DNA of 64,000 nt, taken from positions 248,001 to 312,000 of the forward strand of contig CAVXVR010000004.1 of assembly GCA_963765285.1 (NCBI GenBank), written 5' to 3'. Below the pieces are notes generated by a model. The model saw only the letters and a list, made by a program, of their open reading frames with translations, was not told where the DNA came from and made no database searches. The number at the start of each line of letters is the position of its first letter. The stretch's first letter is position 1. Shown piece by piece: positions 9,395 through 18,843 of the stretch. This stretch comes from CAVWZH01 sp963765285 (GTDB lineage Bacteria; Acidobacteriota; Terriglobia; Terriglobales; Acidobacteriaceae). A program made the position numbers and the translations under genes.

Positions 9395-9699
9395 CTGCGG
9401 GCTATCCGTTTCCGACAAGATCGGCCGCGAGCCAGTCGCTTGACTGTCTGGCTTGTCTTTCAGAATGCCGCGTAATCGCGTGCTAAGGCCACTAGGAGGC
9501 TGTGCTACTGGGTAGGACGGCCGAAAGGCCGTCGGGCGGAAAGTGAAGGCTTAAATCGCTTCGCGATTAGCTAATAGTTATAATTCTACGCCATTGTGGA
9601 GACCTTTCCTCAGCAGCCAACAAAAACAGATTCCTTGGGGCGCCTGCGGCGCCCTCGGAATGACAAATTGGTTAGAGAACGAAGGTGGATGGAGGACGG
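9395..9699. other. intergenic stretch with two hairpin repeats
   Basis: There is no coding frame in this gap between convergent hemD and the S9 peptidase gene. It contains a strong hairpin at 9516-9533 (GACGGCC-GAAA-GGCCGTC) and a reversed copy of the GGAATGACA repeat at 9633-9665 with a GGCGCC-centred palindrome. Neither hairpin has a clear U-tract, so a terminator role is only possible. Confidence 0.5.
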
Positions 9700-11679
9700 T
9701 TACTCCGTGAGCACGCAGCCGCAGTCTGCGGGAGGGACGTGTGCTTGCAGGAAGTTAGCGACACGTCTGTACGCATCAATCTGATTTTCCACGCGCGAGA
9801 ATCCGTGGCCTTCGTCTTTGTAGACCTTTAGCTCAACCACGCCGCCGCGTTTCTTGATGGCGTCGACTACTTGCTGCGATTCTTCCTCCGGGCATCGGGG
9901 ATCGTTGCCGCCGGCAAGCAAAAAAAGCGGCGCCTTGATCTGGTCCACGAAAAAGATCGGTGAGCGGTCATGGTAAAGGTCTTTGTTTTTCTCCGGATCG
10001 CCCATGGTCGCAATGTCCATCTCGCGCAAGACCGGGTCTTCGTTCTGAATTTCTGTGAAGTAGTTGACGAAGGGCACAATGGGTACGCCCGCCGCCCAGA
10101 CGTCCGGCGCTTTGGTCACCGCCATCATGCTCAGGTAGCCGCCGTAGCTTCCGCCCATCACGATCAGCTTCTTGGGATCCACGTAGCCGGTCTGCTTAAT
10201 CCAGTCTGCCGCGGCAAGCACGTCCTGCAGGTCGCCGCCGCCCATGTCGAATAAATTAGCCTGCTGAAATTCCTTGCCGTATCCCGTTGAACCGCGATAG
10301 TTAGGGGCAATCGCGATGTATCCCTGATTGACCATGTACTGGACGAAGCGATTAAACGAATCAACCGTTTGGGAAGTGGGCCCGCCGTGTATGTACACAA
10401 TTGCCGGACTCACCTGCTGGCGGGGAAGATTACAGGGCATGTATACGAACGCCGAGATCGTCCACTTGCCGTCGCGGCTTGGGTAGTGAACCAGATACGG
10501 CTCAACCATGTCCTCCGGGCGGACGCCGGCAACCAGCGAATGTGAGATCTGTTGCGATTTTCCGTCGGCCAGGGAATACACCCAGAGGTCCCTCGGCGCG
10601 CGGGCGCCGTTATGGTAGTAGAGCAGGCGCGAGCCATCGCGGGTGAAGGCTGATTCGGCTCCGCCCAGCGAATTCACCCCTTTGGGCAGCGGCAGGGAAG
10701 TGGTCTTGCCGGAATTGAGGTCGTGCCGGTAGATGTCTTCGTAACCCTCGACATTTGCGGTCCAAGTCACGGACTTGCCGTCGGGTGAAAAGCCGCCCGC
10801 TGAAATCTCCCACTTGTCTTGGGTGAGCCAGTCGATCTTCTTCGAGGCGATGTCGAGCAGGCCGACGTTATCGTACCCGTTGGCGGCGTTGGAGGTTATG
10901 AGCAGCTTTTTCCCGTCGGGCGAGAGATCGTGGGCAGTGTAGAGTTTTTCACCTTGATGCGCAGTGAGTAACGCGCTCTTCCCCGTCGCGAGTTCCGCGA
11001 TAAAGATATTTGAGTCGGTGCCCTTCGCTTGCTGCTGTGTGTAGGCGATCCACTTGCCATCGGCAGACCAGATGGGATTCGCATTCATCTTGTCTTTAGG
11101 CGTGTCGGTAGTAATGTGCTTCACATCTTTCAGCAGGATGTCATAGACATCGATTTCGTATACGGACGAAGTCTTCGGCTTCACCATGTACGCGACGTAG
11201 CGCGAGTTGGGCGACCAGGCGGGACTCTCTTCCGCGATTTCGCGGGTGTTGGTCAGGTTGAGCACCTGCCCGGTCTTGGGCGAAACCAGGAAGATGTCCC
11301 ATTGCTCGTCGCCGTCGTAATCGGACATGTAAGCGATCCATTTGCCATCCGGCGACCAGGCCGGTGAGGCCTGGCGCTGGTCGCTGATAGTGAGCTGCGT
11401 CGGCCAGCCTCCTTCGGCTGCGACGAGCCATAGATTGTTGCGTCCGCTGATGTTCGAGACGAACGCGATGATCTTGCCATCGGGCGACCATGCGCTTGAG
11501 CCGATCGCATGGGTCATGTAGAGCTTTTCGATGGTGAGAGTCTTTTCCACCTGCGCATCGGGCCTGGAGGCGACCTGTTTTGGGTCGGTGATGGCTGGTG
11601 GAACGGGCAAAAGCGAAGACTGGGTCAGGGCGAAGGTGCTCATATTGATGACGATAGCAAAGAGGATGAGGGCGCGCAT
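9700..11679 (-). CDS. secreted S9-family (prolyl oligopeptidase-type) peptidase
   Basis: This protein of about 659 residues has a signal peptide (MRALILFAIVINMSTFA) and a series of WD40-like PD40 propeller repeats (WSPDGKxIAFxS, WSADGKWIAYTQ). A C-terminal alpha/beta hydrolase domain follows. The triad is visible as Ser in GGSYGGY, Asp in GGNDPRCP and His in DEGHGFS. It should cleave short peptides outside the cytoplasm. A longer frame begins at 11739, but that start lies in an intergenic repeat and precedes the signal peptide, so the ATG at 11679 is preferred. The neighbours suggest no specific pathway. Confidence 0.88.
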   Translation of the reverse strand: MRALILFAIVINMSTFALTQSSLLPVPPAITDPKQVASRPDAQVEKTLTIEKLYMTHAIGSSAWSPDGKIIAFVSNISGRNNLWLVAAEGGWPTQLTISDQRQASPAWSPDGKWIAYMSDYDGDEQWDIFLVSPKTGQVLNLTNTREIAEESPAWSPNSRYVAYMVKPKTSSVYEIDVYDILLKDVKHITTDTPKDKMNANPIWSADGKWIAYTQQQAKGTDSNIFIAELATGKSALLTAHQGEKLYTAHDLSPDGKKLLITSNAANGYDNVGLLDIASKKIDWLTQDKWEISAGGFSPDGKSVTWTANVEGYEDIYRHDLNSGKTTSLPLPKGVNSLGGAESAFTRDGSRLLYYHNGARAPRDLWVYSLADGKSQQISHSLVAGVRPEDMVEPYLVHYPSRDGKWTISAFVYMPCNLPRQQVSPAIVYIHGGPTSQTVDSFNRFVQYMVNQGYIAIAPNYRGSTGYGKEFQQANLFDMGGGDLQDVLAAADWIKQTGYVDPKKLIVMGGSYGGYLSMMAVTKAPDVWAAGVPIVPFVNYFTEIQNEDPVLREMDIATMGDPEKNKDLYHDRSPIFFVDQIKAPLFLLAGGNDPRCPEEESQQVVDAIKKRGGVVELKVYKDEGHGFSRVENQIDAYRRVANFLQAHVPPADCGCVLTE

Positions 11680-11740
11680 GGGTTCCGTTAGTTTGAACAA
11701 AACACCTAAGTCTAACAAAGTGCACGTCCTTATTTTCATT

Positions 11741-11990
11741 TGTCATCTTGAGCGAAGAAGCTTCGTCGTAGCGCGACGAAGCTGCGGAGTCGAAAGACCT
11801 CTTGTGGTGGATGGCTGAGACCGGCTTCAAAGGGAGTTCTCTTAGGGGACGCTGGGTGTTCATCGTGCGTCCCGTCAAAGCACGGGAGAGAATGCCTTGA
11901 CAAGTCAGTGGAGCTTGACACAGTTGCGGGGTCCTTCGACTGCGCTGGCGCGTTGGCTTTGCCAACGCACCATCTTCGCTCAGGATGACA
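11741..11990. repeat. two inverted copies of the TCATCTTGAGCG repeat
   Basis: The gap upstream of the S9 peptidase holds one copy at 11741-11803 with a nested GCTTCGTCG/CGACGAAGC hairpin. An oppositely oriented copy at 11931-11990 contains CGTTGGC/GCCAACG and ends CTCAGGATGACA. Together they could form a large cruciform. No gene is seen here. Confidence 0.6.
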
Positions 11991-12016
11991 GAGGTTAGCG
12001 GAGAACTGACCAGAGG

Positions 12017-12934
12017 CTACGCCTTCGCGTTTTTATGAAGTTCCACCGTGGTCCAAGTCTTATCCGCGGCGTGGCAGAGATTTTCCAGCGGGCAGTCGGC
12101 GCATTTGGGCTTACGTGCGATGCAGAGCTTCCGTCCGTGCCAGATGACCTGATGCGAGAAGAGAGTCCACCTTTCGCGCGGAATAATCTTCATCAAGTCC
12201 TGCTCGATCTTTTTGGGATCGTCGTTGCGAGTGAGTTCGAGCCGGCGGGAAATGCGGTGGACGTGCGTATCCACAACAACGCCTTCATTTTTCTTGAACC
12301 AGGTTCCCAGCACTACGTTGGCGGTCTTGCGGGCGACGCCGGGAAGGGTGAGCAGTTTGTCCATCTCGCCCGGAACCTGGCCGCCGAATTCTGCGACGAT
12401 CTTTTTGGCCGCGCCTACCACCGATTTCGATTTGTTGCGGAAAAAGCCGGTGGAATGAACATCGGGCTGAAGTTGTTCGGGCGTGAGCGCAGCGAAATCC
12501 TGAACGGTTGGGTATTTCCGAAAAAGTTCCGGGGTGACCGTGTTGACCACAGCGTCCGTGGACTGGGCGGACAGGATAGTCGCGACCAGAAGCTCCCAGG
12601 CGCTGTGGTGGTGCAGGGCGCAGGTCGCTATAGGGTAAAGTCCTTCCAAACGAATAAGGATTTCCCTGATGCGCTCAGAGGCCAGCGGTTCGTAGAGTTT
12701 GCGGACTTTCTTGCTTTGCGATGCGCGAGGTGAAGTTGCCCCGGTCGAACCTATATTGAGACCCGCGGCACGCCCTGCCTTTGGCAGCAACAACTTGGCA
12801 GGGGAACCGCGCTTGGCTGGCACTCCAGCCTGGCGGCCGGTTTTGGCGGGTTGGCGAGGTACGACGCCGCGTGGCATGGCGGATTTCACGACCGTCGACG
12901 ACCGCTTATGGTAGCAGAAGTGATTGCGGATCAT
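12017..12934 (-). CDS. nth: endonuclease III
   Basis: Nth is a DNA glycosylase/AP lyase that removes oxidised pyrimidines in base excision repair. The helix-hairpin-helix LPGVARKTANVVL contains the catalytic lysine and the VVDTHVHR motif the catalytic aspartate. The C-terminal [4Fe-4S] site shows C-x6-C-x2-C-x5-C (CIARKPKCADCPLENLC). At up to 305 residues it is much longer than the usual 210-220, because of a basic, proline- and alanine-rich N-terminal extension of about 80 residues. An internal ATG at 12877 would shorten it. The extension is probably disordered and may aid DNA binding. Confidence 0.93.
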   Translation of the reverse strand: MIRNHFCYHKRSSTVVKSAMPRGVVPRQPAKTGRQAGVPAKRGSPAKLLLPKAGRAAGLNIGSTGATSPRASQSKKVRKLYEPLASERIREILIRLEGLYPIATCALHHHSAWELLVATILSAQSTDAVVNTVTPELFRKYPTVQDFAALTPEQLQPDVHSTGFFRNKSKSVVGAAKKIVAEFGGQVPGEMDKLLTLPGVARKTANVVLGTWFKKNEGVVVDTHVHRISRRLELTRNDDPKKIEQDLMKIIPRERWTLFSHQVIWHGRKLCIARKPKCADCPLENLCHAADKTWTTVELHKNAKA

Positions 12935-13067
12935 CAGGGACTCTCTCTAATCGGATTTTTTCGTCGCGAGGAAAAGGGTTCGGACCGCCTTTTTGTTTGC
13001 AAATGTGACCCGGGGTGAGGTAGAGTCCCACGGTTTCTACGCCACGCGTGTTCGAGTTGTTTGAAGT

Positions 13068-16000
13068 ATGCAGTCGGAGTTCCAGAAACACTTCGTCGAC
13101 CGCCCAGAAGTCGAAGGCCGGAGTTTCAGCAAAACTGAACCCCCCGTTTCTCCGGCCAGTGATCCCTCGCAATATCTAGCCGAACAAAGTCACGACCTGC
13201 TCTGTACGCATGATCTTCACGGGCGTCTGCTTTCTGTTGGCCCGCGTCCTGCGCGACTGCTGGGTTACACGGTGGAAGAACTGCTGCAAATTCCAATGCG
13301 TGAACTGGTTGCTCCGGAAGGCCGCGGCGAGTTCGAATCGTATCTAAGCCGAATTCAACGGGAGGGGATGGCGCACGGTCTTTTCACACTACTCAGGCGA
13401 ACCGGTGAAAGGCGCGTGTGGAGATATCACAGCGTTTTGCGGGCTGAAGCTGGCGCCGACCCCGTGGTGTGGGGCATCGCGCACGACTTGACTGAGCAAA
13501 GGAGTGCGGAAGCAAAGTTTCGCGGGCTGCTCGAAGCCGCACCCGACGCCGTGGTGGTGGTGGACGAAAAAGGCGCGATGGTCCTGGTGAATGCCCAGCT
13601 CGAAAGACTGTTCGGCTATGCGCGGGCGGAATTGCTGGGCCGGGAAATGGAGATGCTTGTGCCCGAGCGCTTTCGCGGGCGGCATGGGGGACATCGTCGC
13701 GCTTTTCTGCGTGAACCTCGCGTGCGGCCTATGGGCGCCGGTTTGGAACTGAGCGGGTTGCACAAGGACGGCCACGAGTTTCCCGTCGAGATCAGTCTAA
13801 GTCCCCTGCAGACCGAAGAGGGTGTCCTGGTCTCCGCCGCCATCCGCGACATCACGGCGCGCCGGCAGGCAGAAGAAAGAATGCGAGAGTATGAAAAAGC
13901 CCTGGAAGGCCTGGAGGAGATGATCGTGGTGGTGGACCGCAACTACCGCTATGTGATCGCGAACCGGGCATTTCTGGACCATCGCGGGATGAAGAAGGAA
14001 CAGGTCGTAGGGCATTTGGTTGCGGAAGTGGTGAAGCCCGAAGTCTTTGAGACGATCATCAAAGAAAAGTTGGACGAATGTTTTCAGGGTAAGGTGGTCG
14101 AATATGAGATGAAGTACACGTATCCTCAGCTTGGCGAAAGAGACTTATTTATCTCCTATTTTCCCATCGAGGGTCGGGACCGCGTGGACCGGGCGGCCTG
14201 CGTTTTGCGCGACATCACTGAACGTAAGCGGGCGGACGAAGCGCTGCGCCAGAGCGAGCAACGCTTCCGCGTGGCCTTGCAGGGATCCCCGATTACGGTG
14301 TTTAACCAGGACCGGGACTTGCGCTACACCTGGATGTACAATTCGCGATTTGTTTCGGCCGCGCCGCAAGACTATCTGGGTAGGGCGCACGACGATTTTT
14401 TTCTTCCCGACGACGCGGCCCGACTTACGGAAATTAAGCGGAGGGTGCTGGAAACAGGGATGGGAAGACGCGAACCGGTGGAGCTCACCGCCGGTGGCCG
14501 GAAGCAGTACTACGACCTGACGGTCGAGGCTCTGCGGGATACGGAGGGCCAAGTCACAGGCGTGACCTGTGCGGCGGCTGACATCACCGAGCTGCGCGAA
14601 AAAACCGACAAGCTGCAGATGCTGCTGGAAATCAGCAGGGTGCTGGCTTCCCAGCGGGACTGGACGGAACTGTTGAGCAGGATCTCCTCCTGTCTCCAGC
14701 CGGTGTTTAGGCAAGACCTGGCCGCCATCAGCTTGTATAGCGCCGACAAAACTACATTGCGTGTGCGCGCGGTGCAGAGCGAGCGGGGCGGAACATTTGT
14801 GGACATCGGCAATGAGGTGCCTGCCAACGAATCGATTTCAGGCCGGGTTATATCGGCCCATGAAGCCGTTGTGTTTGGACGGACCGAACTGGAATCCATG
14901 CCGTACCTTCTTGCCAAGCTCGCCGTGAAGGAGGGCATTCAAACCGTTGCCTGCGCCCCGCTGGAGGCGGGAAACGGCGCCTTGGGCACCATTGCCCTGG
15001 CCAGCCGGCGGGAAAGCGCCTTCGGAGCGGTAGAGGTCGATCTCTTAAAGAAAATCGCCGGCATGGTGGCCATCGCCCTCGACAATGTGCGGGCCTACAA
15101 CGAAATTGCGCAACTGAATGAAAAGCTGGCGGAAGAAAAACTCTATCTGGAAAAAGAAATCCAGACGGAGCAGCATTTCGAAGAAATCATCGGTGACAGC
15201 CTGGCGCTGAAGCAGGCCTTCGCGCAGGCCCATCTGGTCTCTCCCAGCGATGCCAACGTGCTGTTGCTGGGCGAAACCGGGACAGGCAAAGAACTCATCG
15301 CCCGATCCATTCATCGCATGAGCCCCAGAAAGGACAAGACTTTCATCAAGCTGAATTGCGCCGCCATTCCCTCGGGGCTGCTGGAAAGCGAGCTGTTCGG
15401 ACATGAGAGAGGAGCGTTCACCGGGGCAGTTTCGCAGAAGGTGGGAAGACTGGAACTGGCCGATCATGGGACGCTGTTTCTGGACGAGGTGGGCGAGATG
15501 CCGCTTGAGATCCAGCCCAAACTGCTGCGGGTTTTGCAAGACCACGAATTCGAACGGCTGGGCAGCACGCGCACGCTGCGGGTCGATGTGCGGATCATCG
15601 CGGCCACAAACCGCGACTTAATCAAGAGCGTGGCCGAACGCCAGTTCCGCAGCGACTTGTTTTACCGGCTGAATGTTTTTCCCATCAAGTTGCCGCCACT
15701 GCGCGAGCGGCGGGAGGATATTCCCAAACTGATTTCTTATTTTGTCCACAAGCATGCCGCGCGCATGAACAAGAGGATCGAAACTATCCCCAGCCGGGTG
15801 ACCGACGCCATGATGCGCTGGGACTGGCCGGGCAATGTGCGCGAGCTGGAAAACTTTATTGAGAGATCAGTCATCCTGACTCCGGGGCGGTCGCTGCGCG
15901 CCCCGCTCGGCGAGCTGAAACTCGCCCGAGAAACGGGTTCCGCAGGTACGCTGGAAGCACAGGAGCGCGAACATATTCTGCGTGCCCTGCGGGAAAGCGG

Positions 16001-16166
16001 CGGCATGATTTCCGGGCCACAGGGGGCAGCGGCGCGCCTGGGAGTAAAGCGTACGACCCTGCAATCCAAGTTGCAGCGCCTGGGGATCTCCCCACGGGAA
16101 TACCGGGCAAGCCCGCTCCGGCCCGGTTCCTCTGGCGTAATTGACGGCGGCCACGGAGCTAGGTAG
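13068..16166 (+). CDS. PAS-GAF sigma-54-dependent transcriptional activator
   Basis: This 1032-residue regulator has four PAS domains (about 30-140, 148-268, 275-390 and 395-505), a GAF domain (about 520-680), a sigma-54 AAA+ domain (about 705-935) and a Fis-type helix-turn-helix at the C-terminus (GAAARLGVKRTTLQSKLQRLG). The AAA+ part has GETGTGKE (Walker A), GAFTGA (sigma-54 contact) and LFLDEVGEM (Walker B). There is no receiver domain, so signals are probably sensed directly by the PAS/GAF modules, as in FhlA or NorR. Neither a partner kinase nor an obvious target operon adjoins it. Confidence 0.92.
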   Translation: MQSEFQKHFVDRPEVEGRSFSKTEPPVSPASDPSQYLAEQSHDLLCTHDLHGRLLSVGPRPARLLGYTVEELLQIPMRELVAPEGRGEFESYLSRIQREGMAHGLFTLLRRTGERRVWRYHSVLRAEAGADPVVWGIAHDLTEQRSAEAKFRGLLEAAPDAVVVVDEKGAMVLVNAQLERLFGYARAELLGREMEMLVPERFRGRHGGHRRAFLREPRVRPMGAGLELSGLHKDGHEFPVEISLSPLQTEEGVLVSAAIRDITARRQAEERMREYEKALEGLEEMIVVVDRNYRYVIANRAFLDHRGMKKEQVVGHLVAEVVKPEVFETIIKEKLDECFQGKVVEYEMKYTYPQLGERDLFISYFPIEGRDRVDRAACVLRDITERKRADEALRQSEQRFRVALQGSPITVFNQDRDLRYTWMYNSRFVSAAPQDYLGRAHDDFFLPDDAARLTEIKRRVLETGMGRREPVELTAGGRKQYYDLTVEALRDTEGQVTGVTCAAADITELREKTDKLQMLLEISRVLASQRDWTELLSRISSCLQPVFRQDLAAISLYSADKTTLRVRAVQSERGGTFVDIGNEVPANESISGRVISAHEAVVFGRTELESMPYLLAKLAVKEGIQTVACAPLEAGNGALGTIALASRRESAFGAVEVDLLKKIAGMVAIALDNVRAYNEIAQLNEKLAEEKLYLEKEIQTEQHFEEIIGDSLALKQAFAQAHLVSPSDANVLLLGETGTGKELIARSIHRMSPRKDKTFIKLNCAAIPSGLLESELFGHERGAFTGAVSQKVGRLELADHGTLFLDEVGEMPLEIQPKLLRVLQDHEFERLGSTRTLRVDVRIIAATNRDLIKSVAERQFRSDLFYRLNVFPIKLPPLRERREDIPKLISYFVHKHAARMNKRIETIPSRVTDAMMRWDWPGNVRELENFIERSVILTPGRSLRAPLGELKLARETGSAGTLEAQEREHILRALRESGGMISGPQGAAARLGVKRTTLQSKLQRLGISPREYRASPLRPGSSGVIDGGHGAR

Positions 16167-16203
16167 TCTGAAAGCGCACGCAATCAAAAATTGAGGAAAG
16201 CTT

Positions 16204-16428
16204 GTGGCGGTGAAATCCATCCAGCTCGGACAGGTGTGGCGCAGTGACGCCGACGGCCAGGATTATCTGGTCACCAAGGTTTACAGCGAAGTGTTCACCC
16301 AGTATGCGGTGCTGCGGCCCGCCGCGGTCACGGCTCCTGAAGCCCCCACGACCCGCGTGAAGGTGGTGAAGAATGCCGGGGGCGCCGAATTGCCGGGATA
16401 CACCTTTACGCAAGAAGGATCGTTCTAA
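16204..16428 (+). CDS. small conserved-looking protein
   Basis: This soluble protein of 74 residues starts at a GTG 5 bases after a GAGGAAAG ribosome-binding site. It has a beta-rich pattern (LGQVWRSDADGQDYLVTKVY, RVKVVKNAGG). The strong start signal and position between two clear genes support a real gene. Family and function are unknown to me; the VWRSDADGQDYLV stretch hints at a small beta-barrel. It lies 37 bp after the sigma-54 activator. Confidence 0.6.
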   Translation: MAVKSIQLGQVWRSDADGQDYLVTKVYSEVFTQYAVLRPAAVTAPEAPTTRVKVVKNAGGAELPGYTFTQEGSF

Positions 16429-16432
16429 GAAT

Positions 16433-16507
16433 AACCACCAAGGACACGAAGGGGCACGAAGGTAAGCATCTGGGTTTCCTTCGCGCTACTTAGTGTCCTT
16501 CGTGGTT
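16433..16507. repeat. long inverted repeat of the ACCACGAAGGACACGAAGG family
   Basis: The left arm begins AACCACCAAGGACACGAAGG and the right arm ends CCTTCGTGGTT, giving an intergenic hairpin of about 75 bp. Related units lie at 17662-17718, 39021-39055, 50531-50596 and 52531-52597. They occupy gaps only, and their arms vary in step, which suggests a selected or mobile structure. Confidence 0.75.
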
Positions 16508-16521
16508 AAAGGCACTTTTCC

Positions 16522-17148
16522 ATGTCTGAAAAAATTCTTGCCACGCTTTTTGTGTTCATTAAGTCAGTAGTGGCGCTGACCGGCTACGGCGGAATTACCC
16601 TGCTGATGGCGATCGAATCGGCGTGCATCCCGCTTCCTTCCGAGCTGATTATGCCGTTTGCCGGCTACCTGGTTTACGAAGGGACGTTTAAGCTCTTCTG
16701 GGTCGCAACCGCCGGGGCGATCGGATGCAACCTCGGATCACTGCTGGCGTACGAGATTGGATTCTACGGTGGGCGGCCGCTGGTGGAGCGCTACGGGCGC
16801 TGGATCATGATGGGGCGGCGCGAACTGGATTGGGCGGACCGGTTTTTTGCACGCTGGGGATATCTGGCGGTGTTTATCGCGCGGTTGCTGCCGGTGGTTC
16901 GCACGTTCATTGCGCTGCCTGCCGGAATCTCCCGCATGCCGCGGGGAAGATTTCATCTCTATACTTTCCTGGGGTCGTGGCCGTGGTGCTTCGCGTTGGC
17001 TTGGCTGGGCATGAAGCTGGGCGAGAACTGGCGGACACTGGGTAAGTACTTTCATGAGATGGATACGGTGATTGTCGTGGTTTTAGTAGCAGGATTTGTT
17101 TATTTTGTCTGGAGTCACTGGCAGGGGCGGATGAGGGCGGACGGGTAG
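16522..17148 (+). CDS. DedA-family membrane protein
   Basis: This 208-residue inner-membrane protein is of the DedA/VTT (SNARE-associated) family, whose members act in phospholipid or undecaprenyl-phosphate flipping and proton-dependent envelope homeostasis. Visible family features are the E-S-A-x-I-P-x-P-S-E motif near residues 33-42, the GxxxG-rich re-entrant loop (GAIGCNLGSLLAY), and F-x-A-R-L-L-P-V-V-R-T near residue 118. Four to five hydrophobic segments are present. The gene follows a long inverted repeat and stands alone on its strand. Confidence 0.9.
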   Translation: MSEKILATLFVFIKSVVALTGYGGITLLMAIESACIPLPSELIMPFAGYLVYEGTFKLFWVATAGAIGCNLGSLLAYEIGFYGGRPLVERYGRWIMMGRRELDWADRFFARWGYLAVFIARLLPVVRTFIALPAGISRMPRGRFHLYTFLGSWPWCFALAWLGMKLGENWRTLGKYFHEMDTVIVVVLVAGFVYFVWSHWQGRMRADG

Positions 17149-17204
17149 GGAATCAGCTTTCAGCTGTCAGCTTTCAGTAAAGGCGTTTCCTAGCGGAGGA
17201 TTTC

Positions 17205-17657
17205 ATGGTGAAACACAGAATCTTGGCTGGCCTGTTGCTGGCCGTCGTTGCGCTCTCAGGGACAGTTTTCGCGCAAAACTCACATCCGCCCTCCGACAAG
17301 CCCTTCGTGGTCGAGTATTACTACAAAACCAAGTGGGGACATGCGGATGAGTTCTTGAAGCTGTTTAGGAAGAACCATTATCCGCTGCTCAAGAAAGAAG
17401 TCGAGATGGGGCGCATGGTCAAAGTTTGGATGGACCAGCCGCGCTATCACACCACTGAAGACGGCCGGTGGGATTATCGTGTGACTATCGTCTTCAAGAA
17501 TGCGACTGTGGCGAATGAGCCGTTCGACGAAGATGCGCTGAAGAAGCAGCTGTTTCCCGACCAGGGTACTTACGAGAAGGAAGAGCAGCGGCGGTTTGAG
17601 ATTCTCGACGCGCATTGGGATTTGCCGGTGAAGACTGTGGAGTTGGACGGGAAGTGA
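17205..17657 (+). CDS. exported hypothetical protein
   Basis: This 150-residue protein has a clean signal peptide (about residues 1-24, ending VFAQ). The mature region is charged and rich in aromatics (EYYYKTKWGHADEFLKLF, RRFEILDAHWDLPV). The arrangement resembles small ferredoxin-fold proteins but I cannot place it in a named family. GGAGGA lies upstream of the ATG with good spacing. Periplasmic or outer-surface location is the only firm inference. Confidence 0.65.
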   Translation: MVKHRILAGLLLAVVALSGTVFAQNSHPPSDKPFVVEYYYKTKWGHADEFLKLFRKNHYPLLKKEVEMGRMVKVWMDQPRYHTTEDGRWDYRVTIVFKNATVANEPFDEDALKKQLFPDQGTYEKEEQRRFEILDAHWDLPVKTVELDGK

Positions 17658-17661
17658 ATTC

Positions 17662-17718
17662 AACCACAGAGGCGCACAGAGAACGCAACCCAGCAGTTCT
17701 CTGTGTTCCTCTGTGGTT
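17662..17718. repeat. inverted repeat of the ACCACAGAGG family
   Basis: AACCACAGAGGCGCACAGAG on the left pairs with CTCTGTGTTCCTCTGTGGTT on the right. The element fills the gap between convergent genes and could act as a bidirectional transcript end, although no U-tract is obvious. Confidence 0.7.
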
Positions 17719-17736
17719 ATTGCGTTTGGTTCTCTC

Positions 17737-18582
17737 CTAGTCCAGCTTCAGCGCCTTGGCCATCAACTTCTCGTGCCATTTCCAGGGCAGCAGGCGCTTC
17801 ATCCAGAGCTGGATGTGGGCGTCGGGGCCGATCAGGTAACGCAGCGTGGGATTCGGGTCTTGCGCGATGCGGGCGATCAGGCGGGCCACGGCGATCGGGT
17901 CGCGCTTTTGAATATTTCTCACGGCTTCGCGCATGCGCAGGCTGCGATGATAGTTCGGCGAGCTTTCCTTGGTTGCCTTCTCGCCCATGACTGCCCCGCG
18001 GGTCCAGATGTCAGTTTGAAATGAGCCCGGCTCGACCAGCACAACTTTGATTCCGACAGAGTTGATTTCCAGGCGCAGGGATTCGCTCCAGCCCTCGAGC
18101 GCGTGCTTGGACGCTTCGTAACTGCTGATGCTGGGCGCTCCGCACAGGCCACCAATCGACGAAACCATGATGATGTGCCCGGATTTCTGGCGGCGCATGA
18201 CGGGCAGCACGGCCTGAGTCATGGCCACCGCGCCGAAGAAATTGGTGTCGAACTGGCGCTGGATTTCTTCCAGCTTTATGTCTTCGGCGAAACCAGCCAT
18301 GGCGAAGCCGGCGTTGTTGACTAGGACGTCGATGCGGCCGTGGTCGCGGAGTACTTCTTCGACAAACGCGGGAATGGAAGCGAAGTCAGTCACATCGAGG
18401 CGGCGGACGTCGATCTGGCCAACGCTGGCAGCGGCCTGATCGAGTGGGCCCCGGCGGCCGAGATCGCGCATGGAAGCGACTACGCGGAATCCGGCCTTGG
18501 CCAGCTCTACGACGGTCAGCAATCCGATGCCGCTTGAGGAGCCGGTGACGATTGCAATCTTGTCTTTCTCCGGGTCGGGCAT
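17737..18582 (-). CDS. short-chain dehydrogenase/reductase
   Basis: This classical SDR enzyme of 281 residues has the cofactor-binding TGSSSGIG motif near residue 14, NNAG near residue 93 and the catalytic SSYEASK (Ser-Tyr-x3-Lys) near residue 160. It should oxidise or reduce a small alcohol or ketone with NAD(P); the substrate cannot be predicted. The start at 18582 is chosen because AGGAGG lies 5 bases upstream; the open frame continues 33 bases further. The C-terminus is longer than in the shortest SDRs and has a tryptophan-rich helix (LWMKRLLPWKWHEK). Confidence 0.9.
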   Translation of the reverse strand: MPDPEKDKIAIVTGSSSGIGLLTVVELAKAGFRVVASMRDLGRRGPLDQAAASVGQIDVRRLDVTDFASIPAFVEEVLRDHGRIDVLVNNAGFAMAGFAEDIKLEEIQRQFDTNFFGAVAMTQAVLPVMRRQKSGHIIMVSSIGGLCGAPSISSYEASKHALEGWSESLRLEINSVGIKVVLVEPGSFQTDIWTRGAVMGEKATKESSPNYHRSLRMREAVRNIQKRDPIAVARLIARIAQDPNPTLRYLIGPDAHIQLWMKRLLPWKWHEKLMAKALKLD

Positions 18583-18678
18583 GCAACCTCCTGAGGGTGA
18601 GGGCCTTTTTATCACAGCTGGAAGCTGGGAGTTGTGCGAGAATTAAGGAGAGCAATCCCGCCGCGGCAGGAGGTTCTT

Positions 18679-18819
18679 ATGCTGCAGAGCAAAAGCCGGT
18701 TCGCCCGGAATCCCTACTTTCACTCCCACCCGTTACATTCGGCGTTTTCGCTGATTGGGGCTTTGGTGTTGATTGCGCTGATTGTGTGGATGATCGTGCT
18801 GGTTCCGCAGGCGCATTAG
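18679..18819 (+). CDS. very small membrane protein
   Basis: This 46-residue product has one hydrophobic helix (ALVLIALIVWMIVLV) after a basic, histidine-containing N-terminus. AGGAGG precedes the ATG by 7 bases, the best evidence that it is translated. Family unknown. It is divergent from the SDR gene. Confidence 0.5.
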   Translation: MLQSKSRFARNPYFHSHPLHSAFSLIGALVLIALIVWMIVLVPQAH

Positions 18820-18843
18820 AGTCGGAAGACGAGAAGGCTCCGG

